A program made the translations under genes and the position numbers. This document shows, one piece after another, positions 36,717-44,784 of a DNA stretch of 52,220 bases (positions are counted from its first letter, which is position 1; every line of letters starts with the position of its first letter). Source of the DNA: Parabacteroides sp. Marseille-P3160. Lineage in GTDB: Bacteria > Bacteroidota > Bacteroidia > Bacteroidales > Tannerellaceae. Below the pieces are notes generated by a model. That model was given only the letters and a program-made list of their open reading frames with translations. It ran no database searches and was not told where the DNA came from. The stretch covers positions 2,472,629 to 2,524,848 of the forward strand of contig NZ_LT799418.1 in the NCBI RefSeq assembly GCF_900162725.1. The letters are read 5' to 3'.

Positions 36717-39089
36717 ATGAGAACCGTTATACGAAATTTCCTGAGCGTATTTCGTCGCTTCAAGTTGGCGATCCTGTTGAATGTTTTGGGGCTCTCGATT
36801 GCTTTTGCCGCCTTTATTGTCATCCTGATGCAAGTCAGTTTCGACCGTAATTTCGACCGTTGTCATCAAAGGGCAGACTGCATCTATAGGGTGGAATATA
36901 TGATGGATGGAACTCCCGTAGCGGTAACTTCCCGGCCTTTTTCGGATGCATTTACAAAATCTTCTCCCCACATCAAGGCCGGGGCAATCCAATCTGCATC
37001 ATCTTCGGAGGATTTCTTTTCGGTGGAGCGCAACCATACGATCCATTATTATAAGGAATCGTTCGGGTATGTCACTCCTTCTTTTGTCGATATTTTCCAT
37101 TTTGAGATGGAGGAGGGAAAAGCGAGGGTTTTAGACGATCCTGAAGCGGCGCTTATTCCCGAAAGCCTGGCGCATAAATTTTTCGGAGAAGAGCCGGCTC
37201 TCGGAAAACGATTGGTAGTAAAGGATGACAAGGATAGGACGCTGATAATCGAAGGGGTTTATAAAGATTTTCCAAAAAATTCTTCTGTCTCGAATGTGAT
37301 CTATGCTTGTCTCGATAAGCAGGAAAACCTTCATGATTGGAAGAACTGGAATTATTGTTATTATATCCGTACCGATTCTCCGGAGTCGGCAGAAGATTTG
37401 GTGGAGAACTTTAAGGCGCATTTTGATTCCCAGTCGCTTTTTGGAGAAAAAAGCAATTGGGAAACAGCCCGGACGGATATCCGCTTAACACCTTTAACCC
37501 AATTGCATTTCACTACGGATGTCTTGTATGATTTTACTCCGAAAGCAAGCCGGCAAACGGTTTTCATCCTCTTTGCCATTGCCATTGTGATCCTTTTCGT
37601 TGCCGGGATCAATTTTACTAATTTTAATATGGCATTGACGCCCGTACGTATCAAAAGCATTAATACTCAAAAGGTTTTGGGCGGCAGCGATTCGGCCTTG
37701 CGCCGGGCTTTACTGGCGGAAGCGATGGGGATTAGTATGATTGCCTTTCTGTTATCTCTCGGATTGGTATATGGACTATCCGTTTCTCCGGTAGCCGGTT
37801 TGGTAGATGCCGACCTGAATTTGTCGGCTTCTCCGTTCCTGTTGGGATTGACCGGTATTTTGTCCATTGTATTGGGATTACTGGCGGGGTTGTATCCGTC
37901 GTATTATGTTACTTCTTTTCCGCCCGCATTGGTGCTGAAAGGCAGCTTCGGCTTATCTCCCAAAGGAAAACAACTTAGGAATTCACTGATCAGTATCCAA
38001 TTTTTCGCTTCATTTACACTGATTATCAGTGCCATGTTTATGTATCTTCAAAATAGCTATATGCAACATACGTCATTGGGATACGATAAAGAGGCAATAA
38101 TCGTTACGGATCTTAGCAATAAAGTTTTGGATGCCAGAGAATCTTTTACGAACCAAGTGAAATCATTGGCCGGCGTGAAAGGTATAACTTATGGGGAACA
38201 CTTGCTTTCAAGCCAAGATCAATATATGACTTGGGGGAGACGCTACCGGGATCAGAATATTCAGTTCCAATGCCTTCCGGTGGAGCCTAATTTCCTGAAA
38301 GTCCTGGGGATATCGGTAATCGACGGACGGGATTTCCGGGAAGAAGATCAACTTACGCGGGACGGCGCTTATATTTTTAATGAAGCCGCCCGCAAAAAAT
38401 ATGGAATAGCGGTCGGGGAAAGTTTTGACAGTAGCCAGATTGTCGGCATCGTACCGGATATCAAGTTTGCCTCCTTCCGAACGGAAGTAGCTCCCATGGC
38501 TTTTTTTGTCTGGGGGACAGATAAATGGGATAATTTTGGAGGAAGCATACCGGATTATGCTTATGTAAAAGTGGAAGCCGGAGCGGATTTGCATGCCGCC
38601 ATGACGCATGTGAAAGCAACCTTGAAAACGTTCGATCCGGATTATCCGTTCAATATCCGTTTTTATGATGAAGTGTTGAATAATACGTACGTGAAAGAAA
38701 AGAGAATCACTTCACTGATCACTCTTTTTAGCTTATTGGCTATTTTTATCTCTATCGTAGGCGTATTCGGGCTGGTTGTTTTCGAAAGCCAATACCGGCG
38801 GAAGGAAATCGGTATCCGGAAGGTACTTGGTTCAACAACACAGCAAATCCTTGCGATGTTTTGCAAAAGGTATTTTATTATTCTAACAGCCTGTTTTGTA
38901 GTTGCCTCACCCGTTGCCTATTGGGCGGTTCGTCGCTGGCTGGAAAATTTTGCGTATAAGACTCCGTTGTATGCTTGGGTCTTTGTGCTCGCTTTTTTAG
39001 TCGTTGCCTTGATCACTGTCACTATCGTTTCTTTCCAATGCTGGCGGACGGCGAACGAGAATCCGGTGAATAGTATCAAAACGGAATAA
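36717..39089 (+). CDS. FtsX/MacB-type ABC permease, copy 4 of 5 (tandem duplicate)
   Basis: This 790-residue paralogue of the preceding permease starts 12 bp after its stop and has the same helix layout and motifs (RIKSINTQKVLGGSDS, YRRKEIGIRKVLGSTTQQIL). Differences concentrate in the periplasmic cores (for example around residues 60-65 and 555-575), while the membrane and coupling segments are nearly identical. That pattern suggests duplication followed by change in partner or substrate contact. It ends with the NENPVNSIKTE tail shared with copy 3. Confidence 0.9.
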   Translation: MRTVIRNFLSVFRRFKLAILLNVLGLSIAFAAFIVILMQVSFDRNFDRCHQRADCIYRVEYMMDGTPVAVTSRPFSDAFTKSSPHIKAGAIQSASSSEDFFSVERNHTIHYYKESFGYVTPSFVDIFHFEMEEGKARVLDDPEAALIPESLAHKFFGEEPALGKRLVVKDDKDRTLIIEGVYKDFPKNSSVSNVIYACLDKQENLHDWKNWNYCYYIRTDSPESAEDLVENFKAHFDSQSLFGEKSNWETARTDIRLTPLTQLHFTTDVLYDFTPKASRQTVFILFAIAIVILFVAGINFTNFNMALTPVRIKSINTQKVLGGSDSALRRALLAEAMGISMIAFLLSLGLVYGLSVSPVAGLVDADLNLSASPFLLGLTGILSIVLGLLAGLYPSYYVTSFPPALVLKGSFGLSPKGKQLRNSLISIQFFASFTLIISAMFMYLQNSYMQHTSLGYDKEAIIVTDLSNKVLDARESFTNQVKSLAGVKGITYGEHLLSSQDQYMTWGRRYRDQNIQFQCLPVEPNFLKVLGISVIDGRDFREEDQLTRDGAYIFNEAARKKYGIAVGESFDSSQIVGIVPDIKFASFRTEVAPMAFFVWGTDKWDNFGGSIPDYAYVKVEAGADLHAAMTHVKATLKTFDPDYPFNIRFYDEVLNNTYVKEKRITSLITLFSLLAIFISIVGVFGLVVFESQYRRKEIGIRKVLGSTTQQILAMFCKRYFIILTACFVVASPVAYWAVRRWLENFAYKTPLYAWVFVLAFLVVALITVTIVSFQCWRTANENPVNSIKTE

Positions 39090-39103
39090 AACAAAAAATA
39101 GTA

Positions 39104-41419
39104 ATGAAAAACTTATTCAATTTCAAATCGTATTTCAAATTCTTAAGCCGGAACAAGCTCTATACGGTAATCGATGTTTTCGGTTTATCCATTTCATTGA
39201 TGTTTGTGATCTTGATCGCGACTTATACGATACAGGAACTTTCAACCGACAGTTTCCAGAAGAAAGCAGACCGGATTTATGTACTGGGGAATGAGGAAGA
39301 ACATTTCGGGCCTTTCCGATTGGCTTACCGGATTCAGGAACGTTATCCCGAAGTGGAGAAGGTCTGTCCGGTCACTACTTGGGAACATGCCCCGGTGCTG
39401 ATTAAGGAAGAGAACTTTAATGCCGATTTGCTGTTTGTGGACTCCACCTTTTTCGATCTGTTTTCTTTCCAATTGTTGCAAGGTAATCAGAAGAATGTCC
39501 TGATATCGAAAGGTAATGCGGTTATTTCGGAGACGTTTGCGCGTAAAGCTTTTCACAGCAGTGACCCCTTAGGGCAAATGATCAGAGTAAACGATTCCGT
39601 CCTGGTTACCGTAAGCGGCGTCATGAAGGATATTAAAAACTCGACGATACCGACCTCCGATATTCTTGTCCGGATCGATAATATCAAATATTTCAATTCC
39701 AGTATGGATAGTGAACGTTTTAGTAACTTTGGAAGTTGCATTCTCTTTCTTTTAGCCAAAGAGGGAGCCGACATACAGACTAAAACGGGTGATATGCTTT
39801 CTTTCTTTAAAGAGATTGCCTGGATTTATAAAAACGGAGTACTTAATAAAGTGGTGTTGACTCCTCTGAAAGATATTTATTTTTCGGATATGCCTGCTTT
39901 GTTCTTGCAGCAGGGTGATAAGAAATTAGTTTCTATCTTACTATCTGTCGGTTTATTGATCCTGATTTTTGCGATTATTAATTATATCAACCTGACCGTC
40001 GCACAGACCGGGTTCCGAGCGAAGGAGATGGCAACGCGCCGACTGTTGGGTTCTTCCCGAAGCGATTTGTTCGGAAAACTGATTCTGGAATCCATGCTTT
40101 TGTGTTTTCTTTCGTTTGGTATCGGTTTGTTTATGGCATATCTTTGCGCACCGTTCGCCGGAAACTTGTTGGCAAAGCAAATTTATCTGAATGATTTTAT
40201 CACACCGGTTTCCGTCGGAATTACCCTTTGCCTGATTTTCTTGATCGGGTTCATCTCCGGATTATTGCCGGCGATTATCATTTCGAGAACGAAGCCCATC
40301 GAGGTAGTCAGGGGAGGCTTTCGGACAAAGACGAAAATGGTATTCAGCAAGTTCTTCATTGTTTTTCAGAATATAATCACTATCGCCTTGGTAGCAGCTT
40401 CCCTGATTATGGTCTCACAGGTTCGTCATTTGATCAAAGCTCCTCTGGGCTATAATACTACGAATCTGATGGACATCTCTATCGAAATAGAAAAAAGTCA
40501 GGTTAAGACCCTTTCTAATGAACTCCGGCAGTTGGCTTCCGTCAAACGGATAGCGCCTTGTGCGGGAACTCCTTTTACACGAGGCAATAACAATACGGTT
40601 ACGTATGAAGATCGCGTAATTAGTTTCCAGACAATTGTTACGGATAGTGTAGGCTTCGATATGTTGGGTATTAAAAAACTGAGAGAGAATCATCTTTCTT
40701 CCGATCGGCTGTGGTACTTGAGTGAACAAGCTTTACGTGAACTGGGTATCAAGGAAGATGCCCCTTCCTTTAAATTCTATAAAGAGGAGATCCCGATAGC
40801 CGGAGTGATCCGTGATTTTAAATTAAGGAATATTGCGGAATCCCAAAGCCCCGTTATATTCCAGATCCATAAAACGGAAGATGTTCCAACCTGGAATCTG
40901 TTAGTTGAGGTGCAGGGAGACCCTTATGTGGCGTATGATGAAATCAAGTCGGTGTATGAACGGCTGACACGTTTGGAATTTACCGGGAAATACATAGACC
41001 AGCAGATTCAGGAATCCTTTGAAGTACAGCGGAAAACTTCAACTATCGTATCGCTTTTTGCCGGTATTGCCCTATTGCTCTCTCTCTTGGGATTACTGGC
41101 GATATCTACCTATTTCATCCAGCAACGCCGGCGGGAAATAGGGGTGCGGAAAGTATTCGGTTCCACCAATGCACAAATACTGAAGCGGCTGGTTTTTACT
41201 TTCCTGAACTATGTCGTCATCGCTTTTGTCATCGCGACGCCGCTTGTCTGGTACCTGATGCGAAAATGGTTGTCGGATTATGATTACCGGATTGACTTGA
41301 GTCCGCTCTTTTTCATCGCGTCGGGGGGCATTTGCCTTGTGATTTCTTTTGTGACTGTCTTTTGGCAAAGCTGGCGGGCTGCCAACTCCAACCCGGTCAA
41401 CAGTGTGAAAACGGAATAG
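39104..41419 (+). CDS. FtsX/MacB-type ABC permease, copy 5 of 5
   Basis: This permease of 771 residues has the standard layout: helix 1 about 20-40, first FtsX block about 275-395 with GFRAKEMATRRLLGSSRSDL, helix about 412-432, second core, last block about 650-760 with RRREIGVRKVFGSTNAQIL. It is more distant from copies 3 and 4 than they are from each other but shares the SNPVNSVKTE-type C-terminal tail. It is the last gene of the sigma-54 operon; the next gene follows after 97 bp with its own candidate promoter. Confidence 0.9.
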   Translation: MKNLFNFKSYFKFLSRNKLYTVIDVFGLSISLMFVILIATYTIQELSTDSFQKKADRIYVLGNEEEHFGPFRLAYRIQERYPEVEKVCPVTTWEHAPVLIKEENFNADLLFVDSTFFDLFSFQLLQGNQKNVLISKGNAVISETFARKAFHSSDPLGQMIRVNDSVLVTVSGVMKDIKNSTIPTSDILVRIDNIKYFNSSMDSERFSNFGSCILFLLAKEGADIQTKTGDMLSFFKEIAWIYKNGVLNKVVLTPLKDIYFSDMPALFLQQGDKKLVSILLSVGLLILIFAIINYINLTVAQTGFRAKEMATRRLLGSSRSDLFGKLILESMLLCFLSFGIGLFMAYLCAPFAGNLLAKQIYLNDFITPVSVGITLCLIFLIGFISGLLPAIIISRTKPIEVVRGGFRTKTKMVFSKFFIVFQNIITIALVAASLIMVSQVRHLIKAPLGYNTTNLMDISIEIEKSQVKTLSNELRQLASVKRIAPCAGTPFTRGNNNTVTYEDRVISFQTIVTDSVGFDMLGIKKLRENHLSSDRLWYLSEQALRELGIKEDAPSFKFYKEEIPIAGVIRDFKLRNIAESQSPVIFQIHKTEDVPTWNLLVEVQGDPYVAYDEIKSVYERLTRLEFTGKYIDQQIQESFEVQRKTSTIVSLFAGIALLLSLLGLLAISTYFIQQRRREIGVRKVFGSTNAQILKRLVFTFLNYVVIAFVIATPLVWYLMRKWLSDYDYRIDLSPLFFIASGGICLVISFVTVFWQSWRAANSNPVNSVKTE

Positions 41420-41479
41420 AAATTGGTACTATATAAATAAAACTTTTGCCTGCGACAAGTTTTAAAAGCAAGAAGTCTG

Positions 41480-41487
41480 TATATTTG
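41480..41487 (+). promoter_or_regulatory. Candidate -7 box for the ABM lipoprotein gene
   Basis: TATATTTG matches TAnnTTTG and lies 29 bp before the ATG at 41517. A TTTG at 41445-41448 is too far away (31 bp) to be an ideal -33 element. Confidence 0.4.
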
Positions 41488-41516
41488 TGGAAATTATTGA
41501 CACAAATTTGATTGGT

Positions 41517-41939
41517 ATGAAAAAAATGTTGTTTTCTTTAGCTTGCGGCCTGATACTATTGTCCGGTTGCAATCAACCGGCTGCCGAAAAAGCTGCCGGC
41601 GACGGATGTTGCGGGATAAGTAAGGATTCCATGCAAATCGTGATGAACATTCCGATGAAAATAAAACCGGAATCGTTGTCCGCTTACCTTGCGGCTTTCG
41701 AAAAATGCCGGCAGGGTACTTTGCAAGAACCGGGAGTAATCGAGTATGAGACGTTTCGGTCGCTGACCGACAGTACCGAACTGTTCTTATTTGAGCGTTG
41801 GAAAGATACGCCTTCACACAAGGCACATATGGAAACGCCTCATTTCAAGCAATACAAGGAAGAAACGACAGGTATGCGGGATACGACTTTCAGCAAGAAA
41901 ACGGTTGTGACCTATGTTTGTCCAGCCGTTAATCCTTGA
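41517..41939 (+). CDS. ABM-domain (antibiotic biosynthesis monooxygenase-like) lipoprotein
   Basis: This 140-residue protein, starting at 41517, has a lipoprotein signal peptide (LLSGC, Cys about residue 18). A longer frame from 41487 would overlap the promoter candidate. After a short linker containing a CC pair (GDGCCGISKD) comes one ABM-type dimeric alpha/beta-barrel domain: MNIPMKIKPESLSAYLAAFE, then EPGVIEYETFRSL, LFLFERWKD and HMETPHFKQY. ABM proteins include YgiN-like quinol monooxygenases and heme-degrading IsdG types; the exact reaction cannot be told. A membrane-anchored extracytoplasmic copy is less common than the cytoplasmic form. Confidence 0.8.
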   Translation: MKKMLFSLACGLILLSGCNQPAAEKAAGDGCCGISKDSMQIVMNIPMKIKPESLSAYLAAFEKCRQGTLQEPGVIEYETFRSLTDSTELFLFERWKDTPSHKAHMETPHFKQYKEETTGMRDTTFSKKTVVTYVCPAVNP

Positions 41940-41969
41940 TTGCATAGCCTGTTTAAACGCTTGTCATCC

Positions 41970-42005
41970 GCTACCGGCATTCCCATCTAATCGGGAGCCG
42001 GCAGC
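41970..42005 (+). terminator. Strong hairpin after the ABM gene
   Basis: GCTACCGGC and GCCGGCAGC (one mismatch) form an outer stem around an inner TCCC / GGGA stem with an 8-nt loop and a 2-nt bulge. No T-run follows, so termination is possible but not certain. It lies 31 bp after the ABM stop and 36 bp before the kinase ATG. Confidence 0.4.
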
Positions 42006-42041
42006 GATAGACAAATCTATTGATTGAGAAAAAAGAACCGG

Positions 42042-43829
42042 ATGGCAAATACGAATAATAAAATCAGACGGAAGATACGCTTCAGCCAACGCTTGTTCTG
42101 GTCCATTTTTACGATGTTCCTGGGATTCATCGTTTGCTTTTTGCTTTTTCATTATCAGCGCGAGTATGAATTGTCACAGGATAAGTTGGGGGGGATCCTG
42201 AGTAACTATAACTATCAGCTTCATGAGCAAATAATCCGTACCGGCAATATAGAAAGGACCGTGTCGCTCTTTCTGGAAGAGATTCCCCAGAAAGATTTAC
42301 GTGTGACAATAATCGATTCCGAAGGAAACGTAGTCTATGATAATATTTCCGATAAAGAAGACTTCGAGAATCATTATAGCCGGAGCGAGGTGCGAAAAGC
42401 GCGCCAGGAAGGCGAAGGTTCCGCCGTCCGCACGTCCACCTCGAACGGTATAAAATACTTTTATTCGGCCGATAGGTTCGACGATTTTGTTTATCGTACA
42501 GCCTTGCCATACGATCGGTATATCTCAAACATCTGGACTGTTCGGAAGGAATATCTTTATTTCCTGATCCTGATGACTACCCTTTTTTTCTTTGTCTTAC
42601 TGCATTTTTCAGCCAATATCGGACGGACGCTTTCCAAACTCAGTTCGTTTGCTTTAGACGTCGAGAATAATGTAGAGAATAATGATGTGGTCGAGTCGGC
42701 CAATTATTCTTTTCCCAACGACGAGTTGGGAGATATCGCGCAGAATATCATCAAAATATACCACCGGGAATTGGAGACAAAGAGAGAGTTGTCGATGGAG
42801 CGCGAAAAATTCAATAAACATTTCCAATATTCGCAAGACGGTTTCGCAATGTTTACCGCCGACGGAAAGGAATTATACTCCAATATCCTGTTCCTTCAGT
42901 TGATCAATATTATTTCGGATGCCCAGATACGGCAGATCGAGGATACCTTGCAGACTCCGGAGCTGGAGCCGATCCGTACGTTCTTGAGAACGCATATCGC
43001 CCAATTGTCGAGAAGGGAGAAAGTGTTGCGCGAATCCGTAACCGTTGAGAAGAGCGGAAAGATTTTCCAGGTAGAATGTATTCTTTTTTTAGATAATAGT
43101 TACGAGCTATCAATCAACGATATCTCCCGCCAGGAGGAGGAAACGCGCATGAAAAGGGAACTGACCCAAAACGTATCGCATGAGTTGAAAACGCCGGTAA
43201 GCAGTATCCTGGGATACTTGGAAACGATTCTTTCCACACCGGATTTGTCTCCGGAGAAAATGCATTTCTTCCTGGAACGTTGTTATTCGCAAAGTACCCG
43301 TCTGGCCGGGTTGCTGCGGGATATTTCAGTATTGAACCGGCTGGATGAGGCGAAAGATATGTTTGATCTGGCCGAAGTAAGTATTACAAAGTTGATTCAT
43401 GAAATTATTAACGAGTGTTCCATCCAAATTAAAAATAAAAATATTGTTGTAGACTATTCTTTGCCGGGCGATCCGAAAGTTTATGGTAACTATTCGCTAC
43501 TCTATTCTATCTTCCGGAATCTTTTCGACAATTCCATTGCTTATGCGGGGGAAGGCATCAAGATTACGATCAATTGCTATCGCGAGGCAGACCAATACTA
43601 CTATTTCCGCTTTGCAGACAATGGTGTCGGTTTTGCCGAAGAGCATCTGAACCGTATCTTCGAGCGCTTTTACCGGGTAGACAAAGGCCGAAGCCGAAAG
43701 GAGGGAGGTACCGGACTGGGGCTTTCGATCGTAAAGAATGCCGTTGCTTTCCACAAAGGCCATATATCTGCCAAGAGCAAGCCCGGAGAAGGGACGGAGT
43801 TCTTTTTCACCCTAAAGAAAAATGTTTAA
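42042..43829 (+). CDS. PhoR-like sensor histidine kinase without adjacent response regulator
   Basis: This membrane kinase of 595 residues uses the ATG at 42042, preferred to the TTG at 42024. Helix 1 (about 18-37) and helix 2 (about 167-187) flank a periplasmic sensor of about 130 residues (PAS/Cache-like, with VTIIDSEGNVVYDN). A cytoplasmic linker and PAS-like region follow, then HisKA with His380 in NVSHELKTPVSSILGYLET. The HATPase domain has the N box (FRNLFDNSIAYAG), G1 (FADNGVGF), F box (IFERFYRVDKGRSR) and G2 (GGTGLGLSIVKN). All catalytic motifs are intact. PhoR-like kinases normally adjoin an OmpR-type regulator, but none lies on either side here, so its partner is unknown. Confidence 0.92.
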   Translation: MANTNNKIRRKIRFSQRLFWSIFTMFLGFIVCFLLFHYQREYELSQDKLGGILSNYNYQLHEQIIRTGNIERTVSLFLEEIPQKDLRVTIIDSEGNVVYDNISDKEDFENHYSRSEVRKARQEGEGSAVRTSTSNGIKYFYSADRFDDFVYRTALPYDRYISNIWTVRKEYLYFLILMTTLFFFVLLHFSANIGRTLSKLSSFALDVENNVENNDVVESANYSFPNDELGDIAQNIIKIYHRELETKRELSMEREKFNKHFQYSQDGFAMFTADGKELYSNILFLQLINIISDAQIRQIEDTLQTPELEPIRTFLRTHIAQLSRREKVLRESVTVEKSGKIFQVECILFLDNSYELSINDISRQEEETRMKRELTQNVSHELKTPVSSILGYLETILSTPDLSPEKMHFFLERCYSQSTRLAGLLRDISVLNRLDEAKDMFDLAEVSITKLIHEIINECSIQIKNKNIVVDYSLPGDPKVYGNYSLLYSIFRNLFDNSIAYAGEGIKITINCYREADQYYYFRFADNGVGFAEEHLNRIFERFYRVDKGRSRKEGGTGLGLSIVKNAVAFHKGHISAKSKPGEGTEFFFTLKKNV

Positions 43830-43905
43830 GATCCTTCCCTGGTATTTCAGGCTTTTAATGCCCTAATGACAATATTTTTTCCCCGGATAATAGAAAGATT
43901 TCTAT

Positions 43906-43939
43906 TTTGCCGAAGAAGAATATTATTTCATTATTTTTG
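43906..43939 (+). promoter_or_regulatory. Candidate promoter of the ECF sigma gene
   Basis: TTTG (43906-43909) and TATTTTTG (43932-43939) match the -33/-7 consensus with a 22-bp spacer, one base longer than ideal. The start point would give a leader of about 30 nt before the ATG at 43976. Confidence 0.5.
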
Positions 43940-43975
43940 CTTTTTCTGATTTTTTTTCTCTATTTCGCACCCGTT

Positions 43976-44536
43976 ATGAAAGACCCGGAAGAAAAAAATA
44001 TCTTGCAAGAGATTGCCGCCGGAAACATGAAAGCCTTCGAAGTGCTGTTTCTTGAATACCATCCCCGGTTGGTTTATTTCCTTGTCGGTTTGACCCATGA
44101 CTCGGAAATCAGCCGCGATATGGCGCAAGATTTATTCCTTTCCTTGTGGAATAACCGCGAAAAGTTGAAGGAGATAAAATCTTTTTCTTCTTATCTTTTC
44201 CAAATGGCGCGTTATACCGTCTGTGATTATTTTGACCGCAGGGTCGTTTCGGAAAAATATACCTACGAATTTTTGCTGGAAGCATCTCTTTCCAAATCCG
44301 AAGAAGAAGCTTTGTTTGCCCGTGAACTACAAGCAATCGTAGACCGGACGGTCGAACATATGTCTCCGCAGCGCGCCCGGATTTATCGGATGAGCCGGGA
44401 AGAAGGGCTTTCCAATAGCGAGATCGCGACCCGTCTGGGCATTAGCAAACGAACGGTGGAAAACCACCTGACCTCCGCGCTCTCCATTCTCCGCAAAATG
44501 CTCTATCTGTTTATTGTCTTATTATCAATGCATTAA
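43976..44536 (+). CDS. ECF-type RNA polymerase sigma-70 factor
   Basis: This 186-residue ECF sigma factor contains region 2 (FEVLFLEYHPRLVYFLVGLTHD, the RDMAQDLFLSLWNNREKL core-binding part and SYLFQMARYTVCDYFD) and region 4 (TVEHMSPQRARIYRMSREEG, then the helix-turn-helix NSEIATRLGISKRTVENHL). The ATG at 43976 (MKDPEEKNIL) is chosen; a longer frame from TTG 43907 would add a hydrophobic, T-run-encoded leader and overlap the promoter. It is the expected partner of the FecR anti-sigma at 47468 and of the STN-containing SusC, but an unrelated receptor gene lies between. It probably directs transcription of the susC/susD pair downstream. Confidence 0.92.
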   Translation: MKDPEEKNILQEIAAGNMKAFEVLFLEYHPRLVYFLVGLTHDSEISRDMAQDLFLSLWNNREKLKEIKSFSSYLFQMARYTVCDYFDRRVVSEKYTYEFLLEASLSKSEEEALFARELQAIVDRTVEHMSPQRARIYRMSREEGLSNSEIATRLGISKRTVENHLTSALSILRKMLYLFIVLLSMH

Positions 44537-44556
44537 CAAAGTGTTGGCAAAGCCTT

Positions 44557-44624
44557 AAAATCGAGTATACTCGATTTATCCATTCAGTGCACTGAAATGA
44601 AAAAAGCAGTGCACTCGATTTTGA
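44557..44624. repeat. Palindrome mini-array B, 22-bp period
   Basis: Three dyads are centred at 44567.5, 44589.5 and 44611.5, exactly 22 bp apart: AAATCGAGTATACTCGATTT (20-bp perfect palindrome), TTCAGTGCACTGAA (14-bp perfect palindrome) and AGTGCACT, whose right side continues CGATTTTGAAG. The outer halves AAAATCGAGT and ACTCGATTTT are inverted copies. It lies 20 bp after the sigma factor stop. The right end matches that of array C. Confidence 0.7.
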
Positions 44625-44784
44625 AGCCGGTTTTACTTTGTTTTTCGAACGATCGGCCGTTTATACGCCGAAGAAAAAGTATTTTCAGATAAGATTAAAT
44701 AATCTTTAAAAGATGGGATATTATGTCCGAATGAATACATATCTTCGCAAATTGTTAACAAATAATCATTGATGGTGAGTAAAA

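Noticed and set aside
43907-43975. N-terminal extension of the sigma factor giving a membrane helix
   Set aside because: It would start at TTG and be encoded by T-runs overlapping the promoter boxes; sigma factors of this family start near MKDPEEK.
44752-44761. TetR operator copy TTGTTAACAA upstream of the receptor gene
   Set aside because: The half-sites are in the opposite order and spacing from the two operators of the tetR operon, so the match is probably fortuitous.
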